Shown: positions 35,310 through 44,161 of the stretch, in pieces
How the letters are laid out: every line of letters begins with the position of its first letter
Position numbering within the stretch: position 1 is the stretch's first letter
Assembly: GCF_024494355.1 (NCBI RefSeq)
Contig: NZ_JAKNQY010000015.1
Coordinates: 62,001 to 126,000, forward strand
Reading direction: 5' to 3'
DNA from: Pseudomonas sp. Q11
GTDB taxonomy: Bacteria; Pseudomonadota; Gammaproteobacteria; Pseudomonadales; Pseudomonadaceae
DNA length: 64,000 nucleotides
Position numbers and translations under genes: made by a program
The notes under the pieces: model-generated
Told to the model about the DNA's origin: nothing
The model's input: the letters and a program-made list of their open reading frames with translations, nothing else
The model's database searches: none

Positions 35310-36714
35310 TAAAAAGGTCAAGATCCTCGCGACCCTCGGCCCCGCTACCCGTGGGATCGATGACATCCGTGAACTGGTGCAGGCCGGTGTGAATATTTTC
35401 CGCCTGAACTTCAGCCACGGCGAACATGCCGACCACGCCCAGCGTTACCAGTGGATTCGTGAAGTCGAGCAGCAGCTCAACTACCCACTGGGCATTCTGA
35501 TGGACTTGCAGGGTCCGAAACTGCGCGTGGGCACATTCGCCGACGGCAAAGTGCTGCTGCAACGCGGCCAGGCCCTGCGCCTGGATCTGGACGCCACGCC
35601 CGGCGATGAACAACGGGTCAACCTGCCCCACCCACAGATCATCGAGGCCCTGGAGCCCGGCATGGACCTGCTGCTGGACGACGGCAAGCTGCGCCTGCGT
35701 GTGACCGCCAAGCATGCCGATGCCATCGACACCCAAGTGCTCAACGGCGGCGAACTGTCGGACCGCAAAGGCGTGAATGTGCCCCAGGCCGTGCTCGACA
35801 TGAGCCCGCTGACCGCCAAGGATCGTCGCGACTTGAGCTTTGGCCTGGAGTTGGGCGTGGACTGGGTGGCGCTGTCGTTCGTGCAGCGCCCCGAGGACAT
35901 CCGCGAGGCACGTGCGTTGATTGGCGACAAGGCATTCCTGATGGCCAAGATCGAGAAACCGTCGGCGGTGACCCAGCTTCGGGAGATCGCCGAACTGAGC
36001 GACGCGATCATGGTTGCCCGGGGTGACTTGGGTGTCGAAGTGCCGGCCGAAAGCGTGCCGCAGATCCAGAAGAACATCATCGGCACCTGCCGCGCGCTCG
36101 GCAAACCGGTGGTGGTGGCGACCCAGATGCTCGAATCCATGCGTTTTTCTCCCGCACCCACCCGAGCCGAAGTCACCGACGTGGCCAACGCCGTGGCTGA
36201 AGGGGCCGATGCGGTGATGCTGTCGGCGGAAACTGCCTCCGGCGATTACCCCCTCGAAGCGGTGCAGATGATGAGCAAGATCATCCGCCAGGTGGAGAAC
36301 GGCCCGGATTACCAGGCGCAGTTGGATGTCAGCCGGCCGAAAGCCGAAGCCACGGCGTCGGACGCCATCAGTTGCGCGATCCGTCGTATCAGCAACGTAC
36401 TGCCGGTGGCGGTGCTGGTGAACTACAGCGAATCAGGCAGCTCCAGCCTGCGGGCGGCGCGGGAGCGACCGACGGTGCCGATCCTCAACCTCACACCCAA
36501 CCTGCAGGCGGCCCGCCGCTTGACCGTGGCCTGGGGCGTGCATTCGGTGGTCAACGATCGGCTGCGGCAGGTGGATGAGGTGTGCTCCACCGCCCTGGAA
36601 ATCGCCCAGGCCCAGGGCATGGCCCAGCGCGGCGATACCCTGCTGATCACGGCCGGCGTGCCGTTCGGGCAGCCGGGGTCGACCAATTCGTTGCGCATTG
36701 AGACCCTAATCTAG
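35299..36714 (+). CDS. pyk: Pyruvate kinase
   Basis: Converts phosphoenolpyruvate to pyruvate with ATP formation; 471 residues. Key parts are KILATLGPAT, MDLQGPKLRVG, the catalytic Lys in MAKIEKPSAV, the Mg site in MVARGDLGVEVP and the AETASGDYP loop. Starting at ATG 35299 gives MTPDKKVK and an 11-base overlap with ttuD. It completes a path from glyoxylate via glycerate and 2-phosphoglycerate to pyruvate; enolase is elsewhere. Pseudomonas usually has a second pyruvate kinase; the paralogue letter cannot be settled here. Confidence 0.97.
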   Translation: MTPDKKVKILATLGPATRGIDDIRELVQAGVNIFRLNFSHGEHADHAQRYQWIREVEQQLNYPLGILMDLQGPKLRVGTFADGKVLLQRGQALRLDLDATPGDEQRVNLPHPQIIEALEPGMDLLLDDGKLRLRVTAKHADAIDTQVLNGGELSDRKGVNVPQAVLDMSPLTAKDRRDLSFGLELGVDWVALSFVQRPEDIREARALIGDKAFLMAKIEKPSAVTQLREIAELSDAIMVARGDLGVEVPAESVPQIQKNIIGTCRALGKPVVVATQMLESMRFSPAPTRAEVTDVANAVAEGADAVMLSAETASGDYPLEAVQMMSKIIRQVENGPDYQAQLDVSRPKAEATASDAISCAIRRISNVLPVAVLVNYSESGSSSLRAARERPTVPILNLTPNLQAARRLTVAWGVHSVVNDRLRQVDEVCSTALEIAQAQGMAQRGDTLLITAGVPFGQPGSTNSLRIETLI

Positions 36715-36728
36715 CGCCTGTATCGGCC

Positions 36729-36807
36729 TCATCGCGAGCAGGCTCGCTCCCACAGGGGTTTTGTGAACACCACAGATCCAGTGTGGGAGCGAGCCTGCTC
36801 GCGATGA
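36729..36807. repeat. REP doublet (inverted pair)
   Basis: Two intact inverted REP palindromes just after pyk and before the urea transporter gene. Confidence 0.92.
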
Positions 36808-36837
36808 AACCTACCCGGTCCATCAGACATACCAACC

Positions 36838-37740
36838 ATGCCCAACACCCACTGCCCCGACTGGGCCACCGCCCTGCTCAACGGTTTCAGCCAGATTTTC
36901 CTCCAGCGTCATCCGCTGTGCGGTCTGTTGTGCCTGCTGGCGATTCTCTTCACCGCACCCGCCTTGTTTGGCGGTGCGTTGCTTGGCGGCGTGGCCGGGT
37001 TGCTCACCGCCCAGCGGCGCGGTTACGCCAAGGTTGATCGACAGGCCGGACTGTTCAGTTACAACGGCATCCTGCTGGGCCTGCTATTGAGTCTCGCGTT
37101 ACCTTGGTCAGCCGTGTTGCCGCCATTGATTATTGCCAGCGGCGGTCTCAGCGCGATGTTGACTCAGCAGTGGCTCAAGCGCAGCCGTGGCCCGCAGTGC
37201 CTGCCCGTCTACACCACGCCGTTCGTGGCATTGGGTTGGTTGCTGCTGAGCGTCGCCCCGGCACAGTCGTCGCCCGTTTCGGTTGAAATGACGATGCCCC
37301 ATTTGCTGGCCGCTTATTGGAGCGGACTGGGTCAGGTCATGTTTCTCGACCAGCCATTAGCCGGTGCGCTGATCGCTGTGGGATTGTTGATTGCCAACCC
37401 ACGTGCCGCCGGTTGGGCGATGCTGGGGTCAGCCGCAGGCCTGGCATTCTCCCTGCTGCATCACGACACCGCCCAAGCCCTGTCGGGACTCGGCGGCTAT
37501 AACCCAGCCCTGGCGGCACTGGCCCTCAGCCAACAACGCCACCTGCGATGGTTGCCGCTGGCGGGTATCGTGCTCACAGTCATGCTCACACCGGGTTTTC
37601 TCGCCTTCGGCCTGGCGCCGCTGACCGCGCCCTTCATCCTGGCCTGCTGGCTGGTTCACGCCACGAAACGGGTGTGGCAGCAGGCCAGTCTCGACACTGC
37701 GCCTTGCGCTTTGCGGGGCAATCACCCTAGGCTTCGCTGA
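36838..37740 (+). CDS. Urea transporter
   Basis: A 300-residue channel-type transporter of the UT family with about ten hydrophobic segments. The family signature L-P-x-x-T-x-P-F is present as CLPVYTTPFVALGWLL. GLFSYNGILLGLLLSLALP is the matching pore segment of the first repeat half. UT proteins form trimers and let urea pass down its gradient. Urease genes are not in the window. It is separated from pyk by a REP pair, so it is likely a unit of its own or driven by read-through. Confidence 0.9.
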   Translation: MPNTHCPDWATALLNGFSQIFLQRHPLCGLLCLLAILFTAPALFGGALLGGVAGLLTAQRRGYAKVDRQAGLFSYNGILLGLLLSLALPWSAVLPPLIIASGGLSAMLTQQWLKRSRGPQCLPVYTTPFVALGWLLLSVAPAQSSPVSVEMTMPHLLAAYWSGLGQVMFLDQPLAGALIAVGLLIANPRAAGWAMLGSAAGLAFSLLHHDTAQALSGLGGYNPALAALALSQQRHLRWLPLAGIVLTVMLTPGFLAFGLAPLTAPFILACWLVHATKRVWQQASLDTAPCALRGNHPRLR

Positions 37741-37761
37741 CTATTGGTTCAGGCGAACGTT

Positions 37762-38586
37762 ATGGATAGCAACAACTGGCGTGAACGCCTCTACGTGATC
37801 ATTTTCCAGACCGACACCGTGGCCGGCCGACGCTTCGACAGCACACTGCTGTTGATCATCCTCGCCAGCCTGGTGATCGTGATGCTCGACAGCATCGACA
37901 GCATTCACCAGAACTACGCCCCCCTGCTGGCCGCCATGGAATGGGGGTTTACCTTCATCTTCATCGTCGAATACGGCCTGCGCCTGTATTGCTCGCCCAA
38001 GCCCCTGCGCTATGCATTCAGCTTCTACGGCCTGGTGGACTTACTGGCGATCGTGCCCGGGGTTCTGGCGCTGTATTACAGCGACGCCCAGTATCTGCTG
38101 ATCGTTCGCATCATTCGCATGCTGCGGATTTTCCGCGTGCTCAAGCTCAGCCCTTATCTCAAGCAAGCCAACTACCTGATGGCGGCGCTGCGGGGGAGCA
38201 AGCAGAAAATCATCGTGTTCCTGGTCAGCGTATCGACCCTGGTGACCGTATTCGGCACCTTGATGTACGTCATCGAAGGCCCCGCGAATGGCTTCACCAG
38301 CATTCCCAAAGGCATCTATTGGGCCATCGTGACGTTGACCACCGTGGGCTTTGGCGACATCGTGCCCAAGACGCCATTGGGCCAGGTGGTTTCGTCCCTG
38401 GTGATGATCACCGGTTACTCGATCATCGCCGTGCCGACAGGCATTTTCACCGCTGAACTGGCCACGGCCATGCGCGGCGCCGACCAACTCAAGCATGATT
38501 GTCCAGTCTGCAGTAAAAACAACCACGATCATGGCGCTGCTTTCTGCTCCCGTTGCGGCAATGCATTGTTCAAGAAACTGGAATAG
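37762..38586 (+). CDS. Voltage-gated-like potassium channel with C-terminal zinc ribbon
   Basis: A 274-residue six-transmembrane ion-channel protein. The S4 segment with regularly spaced arginines is LLIVRIIRMLRIFRVLKLS, and the selectivity filter is TTVGFGD in the pore loop. After S6 the protein ends in a CPVC...CSRCG zinc-ribbon (four cysteines, about residues 249-268), not typical of well-studied bacterial Kv channels. K+ selectivity is inferred from the filter. An AGG lies 8 bases before the chosen ATG; a TTG start 18 bases earlier is less likely. Confidence 0.9.
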   Translation: MDSNNWRERLYVIIFQTDTVAGRRFDSTLLLIILASLVIVMLDSIDSIHQNYAPLLAAMEWGFTFIFIVEYGLRLYCSPKPLRYAFSFYGLVDLLAIVPGVLALYYSDAQYLLIVRIIRMLRIFRVLKLSPYLKQANYLMAALRGSKQKIIVFLVSVSTLVTVFGTLMYVIEGPANGFTSIPKGIYWAIVTLTTVGFGDIVPKTPLGQVVSSLVMITGYSIIAVPTGIFTAELATAMRGADQLKHDCPVCSKNNHDHGAAFCSRCGNALFKKLE

Positions 38587-38731
38587 GCAAGGCACTTTCA
38601 ATATTCACTGACCCTTGAGGCTGCCTCCATCATCAATGACAAGCATGTCGGATATCAGCCACAAAGCCTGTTCCAGAGCCCGCTAACTCTTTAGCCTCAC
38701 GCCACTCTTTCCATTCACTGACGAGATCGCC

Positions 38732-39937
38732 ATGAGTGCCCACTCACCCACCTCGCCCGCCAGCACCAGCCTGACTCGCGGCATGGTCCTGCTGTTTGCC
38801 TTTTGCTGCGGCGCCATCGTTGCCAACATCTACTACGCCCAGCCCATCATCGAACTGATCGCGCCCGACGTCGGCCTGAGCAGCACCATGGCCAGCCTGA
38901 TCGTCTCGCTGACCCAAATCGGCTATGCCCTGGGCCTGTTTTTCCTGGTGCCATTGGGGGACCTGCTGGAAAATCGCCGCCTGATGATCCTCACCACCGT
39001 TGTGGCGATTGCCAGTCTGTTGGCGGCAGCGTTCACTGAACAGCCGAACGTGTTCCTGCTGGTTTCGCTCCTGGTAGGGTTCAGTTCGGTATCGGTGCAA
39101 GTCCTGATCCCGCTGGCCGCGCACTTGGCGCCGGAAGAGTCCAGAGGGCGGGTCGTGGGCGGGATCATGGGCGGCCTGCTGCTGGGGATCCTGCTGGCGC
39201 GACCGATCTCAAGCGTGGTGGCCGATCACTTCGGCTGGCGGGCAATGTTCATGATCGCCGCCGCCTTGATGGCGGCGATCAGCATCGTCCTGGCATTGAC
39301 CGTGCCCAAGCGCCAACCCGACCATAGCGCCTCTTATGGCCAACTGCTGGGCTCGCTCGGCACCTTGTTGCGCCAGCAGCCGCTGTTGCGCCAACGAGCC
39401 TTTTACCAGGCCTGCATGTTCGCCACCTTCAGCCTGTTCTGGACCGCCGTGCCGCTGGAGCTGTCGCGCAATCACGGTCTGTCGCAAACTGAAATCGCCC
39501 TGTTCGCCCTGGTCGGTGCCATTGGCGCCATCGCCGCGCCCATTGCCGGTCGCCTGGCGGATGCCGGACATACCCGCATCGCTTCGCTGCTGGCAATGCT
39601 GTTGGCCAGCCTGAGTTTTCTGCCAGCGTTCATCCATCCGCTCTACAGCGTCATTGGCCTGGCCGTTACGGGTGTGGTGCTGGATTTCTGCGTGCAGATG
39701 AACATGGTCCTGGGCCAGCGCACCATCTACGCCCTCGATGCCAAAAGCCGCAGTCGTCTCAATGCGCTGTACATGACCAGCATCTTCATCGGCGGCGCGT
39801 TTGGTTCATCGATTGCCAGCGCGGTGTACGAACATGGCGGCTGGTTGTGGGTGGTGATCATCGGCAGTGCTTTCCCGCTGATGGCCTTGCTGAGTTTCCT
39901 CAGCGCCTCGAAAAAACACTCATTGGCGACGGCCTGA
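38732..39937 (+). CDS. MFS transporter (12-TM exporter type)
   Basis: A 401-residue major facilitator with about 12 hydrophobic segments. Near the N-terminus it has ANIYYAQPIIELIAPDVGLS, and in the loop after TM2 GYALGLFFLVPLGDLLENRRLM carries the MFS motif A (G-x-x-x-D-x-x-x-R-R). It resembles drug or metabolite exporters of the YnfM/arabinose-efflux sort. Substrate is unknown. No regulator gene lies next to it. Confidence 0.88.
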   Translation: MSAHSPTSPASTSLTRGMVLLFAFCCGAIVANIYYAQPIIELIAPDVGLSSTMASLIVSLTQIGYALGLFFLVPLGDLLENRRLMILTTVVAIASLLAAAFTEQPNVFLLVSLLVGFSSVSVQVLIPLAAHLAPEESRGRVVGGIMGGLLLGILLARPISSVVADHFGWRAMFMIAAALMAAISIVLALTVPKRQPDHSASYGQLLGSLGTLLRQQPLLRQRAFYQACMFATFSLFWTAVPLELSRNHGLSQTEIALFALVGAIGAIAAPIAGRLADAGHTRIASLLAMLLASLSFLPAFIHPLYSVIGLAVTGVVLDFCVQMNMVLGQRTIYALDAKSRSRLNALYMTSIFIGGAFGSSIASAVYEHGGWLWVVIIGSAFPLMALLSFLSASKKHSLATA

Positions 39938-40000
39938 TACCGTCGCGGCAGGCTTTGAATGCCCGGCGGCCGAGGCCTGCCGGGCACCTTCAAAAAGCGG

Positions 40001-40192
40001 TCAGATCCGCACGTTACCTCGCGGCCCGGCAATCGCCCAGATGATCAGGCCCAGCACTGGCAACAGAAGAATCAACAGCACCCACAGGACTTTCGCCCCC
40101 GTTCCCGCGCCACTCTTGAGCACATTGATGATCGCCCAGATATCGAGCGCCAGAATGATCAGGCCAATCAGGCCGTTGAAGGTGGAACCCAT
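40001..40192 (-). CDS. PLDc_N-type small membrane protein (63 aa)
   Basis: A short two-helix membrane protein. The pattern DIWAIINVLKSGAGTGAKVLWVLLILLLPVLGLIIWAIAGPRG is characteristic of the phospholipase D N-terminal transmembrane domain, found alone in many proteobacteria as a small membrane protein of unknown role. The chosen ATG gives MGSTFNGLIGL. It is convergent with the MFS gene and transcribed as a single gene. Confidence 0.85.
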   Translation of the reverse strand: MGSTFNGLIGLIILALDIWAIINVLKSGAGTGAKVLWVLLILLLPVLGLIIWAIAGPRGNVRI

Positions 40193-40263
40193 GGTGTCGC
40201 TCCCAGATGGTGATATGCACACTTAGGATAGCGGGGGCGCGGCGAGGGTTCCGTTTTATTGCT

Positions 40264-40794
40264 TCAGACGTGGATCGCCACCTTGAGCGCTTCCAGGGCC
40301 GGCGCGGCGGCGATGCCGACTTCGGCGCACAGCTCCAGCACGCGCGGCAGGTCGTTGCCATACACCAGAACCATTTGCAGTTCATCGTCGAGCAACTGGC
40401 TGAAATTCACCAGCACATAACCGCCGTTTTCCTTGTTCAGGCTGCTCATCTGGATCTGGATGCGGTTGAGCGCCGTCAGGGCTTCGGTTTTCGCCAGTTG
40501 CTTGGGCTTGAGGTTGAAGGCCACGCCGGGGCCGAACGAGGCAACGATCTGTTCGAACAGCTCTACATAAGTGTCGGCCTGGAACAACACGGTGTCTGGC
40601 AGGCTCCCCACCACTACCCACTCGCCCAATGGAATCGGGAAGCTGTCGTCGTAGTTGATGTCCGGGTTGGCCGCCAGAAAAGCCGCTGGGTCGGCGTAGG
40701 CCTGGGCCGCTTCGTCGGCAATTTTCGCAATGTCCGCATCGCCCAGGCAGCCGGAACTGATTTTGCTGATGAGTTCGACGAGTGCGGCTTTCAT
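40264..40794 (-). CDS. Conserved hypothetical cytosolic protein (176 aa)
   Basis: A soluble, acidic protein without signal peptide or membrane segment. It has mixed alpha/beta character, with a strand-rich middle (PLGEWVVVGSLPDTVLFQADTY) and a QMSSLNKENGGYVLVNFSQLLDDELQMVLVYGNDL region. The overall size and charge recall type III secretion-type or Tir-like chaperones, but I cannot confirm that by eye. MKAALVELI is taken as the start, with AGG 9 bases upstream; an ATG three codons earlier is possible. No partner gene is evident. Confidence 0.7.
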   Translation of the reverse strand: MKAALVELISKISSGCLGDADIAKIADEAAQAYADPAAFLAANPDINYDDSFPIPLGEWVVVGSLPDTVLFQADTYVELFEQIVASFGPGVAFNLKPKQLAKTEALTALNRIQIQMSSLNKENGGYVLVNFSQLLDDELQMVLVYGNDLPRVLELCAEVGIAAAPALEALKVAIHV

Positions 40795-40880
40795 GGAGAA
40801 CATCCTGTGGCGATTGGGTTTTGAGGGCGCGCAGGATAGCGCATCACATTGATTGAGTCAGAAAGCTGTGGCCAGGGAGC

Positions 40881-41008
40881 TTTTGTGGCGAGGGGATTTA
40901 TCCCCGCTGGGCTGCAAAGCAGCCCCAAAAATAACCTGACACACCGGGTTGTCAGGTTGTAGGGCCGCTTCGCGCCCCAGCGGGGATAAATCCCCTCGCC
41001 ACAAAAGC
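40881..41008. repeat. Palindromic repeat (TGTGGCGAGGGGATTTATCC type)
   Basis: Outer arms TTTTGTGGCGAGGGGATTTA and its reverse complement at the right end, with inner GCTGGGCTGC/GCGCCCCAGC arms. It lies upstream of the 176-aa gene and downstream of the ankyrin gene. Same family as 50334-50466. Confidence 0.9.
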
Positions 41009-41044
41009 AGCGTCAGGCTTCAAGTACTTCCCAACAGATAGAGA

Positions 41045-41563
41045 TCAACCCAACAACTTCTCCAACTGCGCCGTGGTATCCACCGCGCCCATGGTCCTGG
41101 CGGCATCCAGGGCCGAGATGCCGTTGGCATCCTTGGCCTTGGGGTCGGCGCCTTTGCTGATCAGGTAATCGACGATCTCCACACGATTGAACATCGCCGC
41201 CATCATCAACGCGGTGCGACCATCGAAGGAAGAGCCTTCCACCTGCGCCCCGCCATCCACCAGCGCGGTGACCACGGCCAGATCGCCCTTGAACGCCGCA
41301 CCGGCAATCGGGCTCTGGCCGTTGTCGTTGCGGATTTCCGGATCGGCCTTGTTTTCCAGCAGCACTTTCACCGCTTCCACATGCCCGTGGTAAGCGGCCA
41401 GCATCAGCAAGGTGTCGCCCTTGTGATTACGCAGGTTGGGCGGCAGGCCTTTGCTCAGCAAAGCGGCCATCATGGCGGCGTCGCCTTGGCGTGCGACATT
41501 GAACACCTGTTCGGCAAACTCCGCTGCCTCTTCCGGGGTCATCTGGCGGCTGGTATCGGACAT
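41045..41563 (-). CDS. Ankyrin repeat protein (172 aa)
   Basis: After a 40-residue helical N-terminus (TPEEAAEFAEQVFNVARQGD) come about four ankyrin repeats: GDTLLMLAAYHGHVEAVKVLLENKAD, GQSPIAGAAFKGDLAVVTALVDGGAQ, GRTALMMAAMFNRVEIVDYLISKGAD and a shorter GISALDAARTMGA. There is no signal peptide, so a cytosolic protein-protein interaction module. In P. aeruginosa a related ankyrin protein accompanies catalase KatB; no catalase gene is seen here. Confidence 0.9.
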   Translation of the reverse strand: MSDTSRQMTPEEAAEFAEQVFNVARQGDAAMMAALLSKGLPPNLRNHKGDTLLMLAAYHGHVEAVKVLLENKADPEIRNDNGQSPIAGAAFKGDLAVVTALVDGGAQVEGSSFDGRTALMMAAMFNRVEIVDYLISKGADPKAKDANGISALDAARTMGAVDTTAQLEKLLG

Positions 41564-41657
41564 GGGAAACTCCACTTAAGTCTTCGCAAAGCGGCTAGTT
41601 TCCCGAGGGACTCCAGACCTGTCATCCCTTTTTTCTCTGCACCGTGCATAGCCAGAA

Positions 41658-43484
41658 TCAATAACGGTACTGTCCTTGCTGAATCTGCGCCGCCAGTTGC
41701 CGGTCGACCCGCACATAGGTCGCGGTGCCGGGCAGCCAGGCATAGACCGGCTCATCGTCCGTGGCGCACGGGTCGAAGGCTTCGCTCTTGAGACGGTTTT
41801 TCTGGTATTTGAAGGTGCCGGTGGTGTCCATTTTTACCTTGATGCGCAAGAACAACGGCACTGCATAGGCCGGCAATTTGCACTGCAAAAACTGCAACAG
41901 CTCAGCAAAATCCAGGGTAGCCAGGGATTCGGACGGGGTAATCGCCGCCATCCCGGCGCGGCCATTGGTGCCATTGATCTCGACGCCATAAGCCACCGCC
42001 TCGGCCACCTGCGGGTGCTGCAACAATACGTTTTCAACTTCCGTGGTGGAGACGTTCTCGCCTTTCCAGCGATAGGTATCACCGAGGCGATCAACGAACT
42101 GCCCATGGCCGAAGCCGATGTTGCGCAGCAGGTCACCGGTATTGAAGTAACGGTCGCCCGGAACGAAGACATCTTTGAAGATGGTTTTTTCGGTCTTGGC
42201 CGGATCGGTGTAGCCGTCCAGCGGCGCCTTGTCGTCGATGCGCGCCATCAGCAAGCCCGGTTCGCCCTTGGGCACTTTCTGCATCCGGCCTCGCAGGTTG
42301 CGCAATGGCGCCCCGCTGTCATGGTCGTACTGCACCAGTTCCCAGCCCATCAGGGAAAATCCGACGGTGTTGTCGAAATTCAGCACGTTGGTGAAGCCGA
42401 TATTGCCGTCGCTGGCCGCGTACAGCTCGCAGATATGGTCGACACCAAAACGTGTCTTGAAGGCCGACCAGGCCCCGGGGCGCAAACCGTTGCCGATCAT
42501 CTTCCTGACTTCATGCCTGCGGTCTTCAGTGCTGGCGGGTTGATCGACCAGGTAACGACACAACTCACCGACATAGCCCAGGGTGGTGGCCCGGTAACGG
42601 CGAACGTCACTCCAGAACTGACTGGCGCTGAACTTGCGCCGGATCGCAAACCCCGAGGCGCCGCAGATCGCCGCCCCCCAGCACACGCACAGGCCCGTGG
42701 CGTGGTACAGCGGCAGGGTGCAATACAAAACATCCGCGGGCTGCATGTCCAGGGCGATCAGGCCGAAACTGGTGGAAGTGCGCATCCAGCGCCCGTGGCG
42801 AAAAACTCCGGCCTTGGGCAGCCCAGTGGTGCCCGAGGTGTAGAGATAAAAACACGGGTCGTTGAAAAAAACCTGCTGGCTGCTGGCCGGGTTTTCGCCT
42901 GGGTGACTGGCGCTGCTGCTTATCAAGTCGACGAAACCGCAAGGGGCGGCGGCGCTGTCCTGATCGGCTAACCACCAGGTTCGGTTGCCTGACAGTGAAG
43001 TGCGGGCTCGCACGTCGTTGAAGGCCGCGACCCGTTCATCCCCGACCACCACGGCGACAGGAGCGACCAACGCCAGGCTGTGCACCAGCGCATCCCCGGT
43101 CTGCGAGGTGTTGACCATGGCGCTGACCGCACCGACCTTCGCCACCGCCAGCACCGTCACCAGCAACTGTGGCCGGTTCTCGATGAAAATCGCCACGCAG
43201 TCGCCCTTGCCGATCCCCTGCGCCAACAGGTAATGGGCGATGCGATTGGCCTGTTCGTTGGCCTGTGTATAACTCAATACCATGTCGCCACACAGCAATG
43301 CCGGCCCTTGGGGATTGCGCTGCGTGGCCTGTTCGAAACACCAGCCCAGGCCGCAAGGCTGGGTCGGGTCCTGGACATTGGCGAGCTTCATGCCTTTGAC
43401 GATACGGGGAATGGCCCTGGCAATAGTGGGTAGCTTGCGCAGCATCTTGCCCCAGGTAATGGCGTCGCTGGATGTACGACTCAT
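41658..43484 (-). CDS. Long-chain acyl-CoA synthetase (FadD6/FATP-like)
   Basis: An AMP-forming ligase of 608 residues. The P-loop core is YLYTSGTTGLPKAGV and the C-terminal motif GDTYRWKGENVSTTEVENVL resembles the fatty-acid-transport-protein subfamily (FadD6/FATP). That points to very-long- or long-chain fatty acids, or sterol side chains, rather than acetate. The chosen start MSRTSSDAI avoids a weak 41-residue N-terminal extension. It is a single gene with no fad operon around it. Confidence 0.88.
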   Translation of the reverse strand: MSRTSSDAITWGKMLRKLPTIARAIPRIVKGMKLANVQDPTQPCGLGWCFEQATQRNPQGPALLCGDMVLSYTQANEQANRIAHYLLAQGIGKGDCVAIFIENRPQLLVTVLAVAKVGAVSAMVNTSQTGDALVHSLALVAPVAVVVGDERVAAFNDVRARTSLSGNRTWWLADQDSAAAPCGFVDLISSSASHPGENPASSQQVFFNDPCFYLYTSGTTGLPKAGVFRHGRWMRTSTSFGLIALDMQPADVLYCTLPLYHATGLCVCWGAAICGASGFAIRRKFSASQFWSDVRRYRATTLGYVGELCRYLVDQPASTEDRRHEVRKMIGNGLRPGAWSAFKTRFGVDHICELYAASDGNIGFTNVLNFDNTVGFSLMGWELVQYDHDSGAPLRNLRGRMQKVPKGEPGLLMARIDDKAPLDGYTDPAKTEKTIFKDVFVPGDRYFNTGDLLRNIGFGHGQFVDRLGDTYRWKGENVSTTEVENVLLQHPQVAEAVAYGVEINGTNGRAGMAAITPSESLATLDFAELLQFLQCKLPAYAVPLFLRIKVKMDTTGTFKYQKNRLKSEAFDPCATDDEPVYAWLPGTATYVRVDRQLAAQIQQGQYRY

Positions 43485-43838
43485 GGTCACTCCCGTTCGA
43501 CCTCGTGGGTCTCGGTTCTTGTTGTCGGGCTGGAGTTCAATTGCGCTCGAAATTACGCCAGCGATTCCGGCGCTGTACATGCGGTTTTTGCAATGTTTTG
43601 TATCCACCGCTCACGACAGGCGGCGCATGAGCGCCAGAAACCCAATTGGTTCAACAAAAGATCAGCCGACCACGCAAAATGCAGGATGCACGATGGCCAT
43701 TCATGCAAGTTGCACGAAAGCAAAAATAGGGAGAATTGTTAACCGATTGTTTTATAACAACTTTCAATCAAGCCCAACGCTGGCACAGACACTGCAACTA
43801 CCCCTCCACGGTTTGCCAACACCATGGAGCAGTCAAAT
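43485..43838. other. Divergent intergenic region with a sigma-54 type promoter
   Basis: This 354-bp gap separates the acyl-CoA synthetase gene from the DUF3509 gene. The right half is AT-rich (43725-43780, with GATTGTTTTATAACAA) and leads to a sigma-54-like element at 43781-43796. The AT-rich part could be an IHF-bent spacer, and TGCAnnnTGCA-like repeats at 43680-43720 could bind an activator. No further gene is visible. Confidence 0.5.
43781..43796 (+). promoter_or_regulatory. Candidate sigma-54 (RpoN) promoter
   Basis: TGGCAC (43781-43786) and CTGCA (43792-43796), with the invariant GG and GC separated by exactly 10 bases. The consensus is TGGCACn5TTGCA; only the first T of the second box differs. 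The expected start is about 33 bases before the DUF3509 ATG. Confidence 0.6.
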
Positions 43839-44117
43839 ATGAACATGATTCAAGAAAAGTTTGCGTCCCTGTTTTCCAACTACGAAGTGACCACCCAGGC
43901 CCGTCCGGATGGCGGTATCCTGCTGACCCTGCGCAACAGCGAAGGCAAACTGTTTAAACGCACGATTTCCTACGCTCAGTTGCACGCTGGGGACCAACTG
44001 TCCTGGGCAATCAGCGCAATTCGTCGCGATCTGGCGGAACAGGCCAGTGAGTTGCCGCAGATCGCCATGCTGCAAAGCCAGCATCGTTTTGCGCTGCCGA
44101 CCTATCACAGCGCCTGA
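43839..44117 (+). CDS. DUF3509 family protein (92 aa)
   Basis: A small soluble protein. MNMIQEKFASLFSNYEVTTQARPDGGILLTLRN and KRTISYAQLHAGDQLSWAISAIRRDLAEQ match the DUF3509 family, which is found mostly in Pseudomonas and has no known role. The start at 43839 is preferred over the ATG 15 bases earlier because GGAG lies 9 bases before it. A sigma-54-like promoter precedes it, so expression may respond to nitrogen or carbon signals. Confidence 0.85.
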   Translation: MNMIQEKFASLFSNYEVTTQARPDGGILLTLRNSEGKLFKRTISYAQLHAGDQLSWAISAIRRDLAEQASELPQIAMLQSQHRFALPTYHSA

Positions 44118-44121
44118 TTTT

Positions 44122-44153
44122 TTGTGGGAGCGGGCTTGCTCGCTCCCACAGTC
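44122..44153. repeat. Single REP hairpin
   Basis: One palindrome, GTGGGAGCGGGCTTGCTCGC, closing with TCCCACA. It separates the DUF3509 gene from the converging mtnC gene and may act as a terminator for both. Confidence 0.85.
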
Positions 44154-44161
44154 TGTTGATA

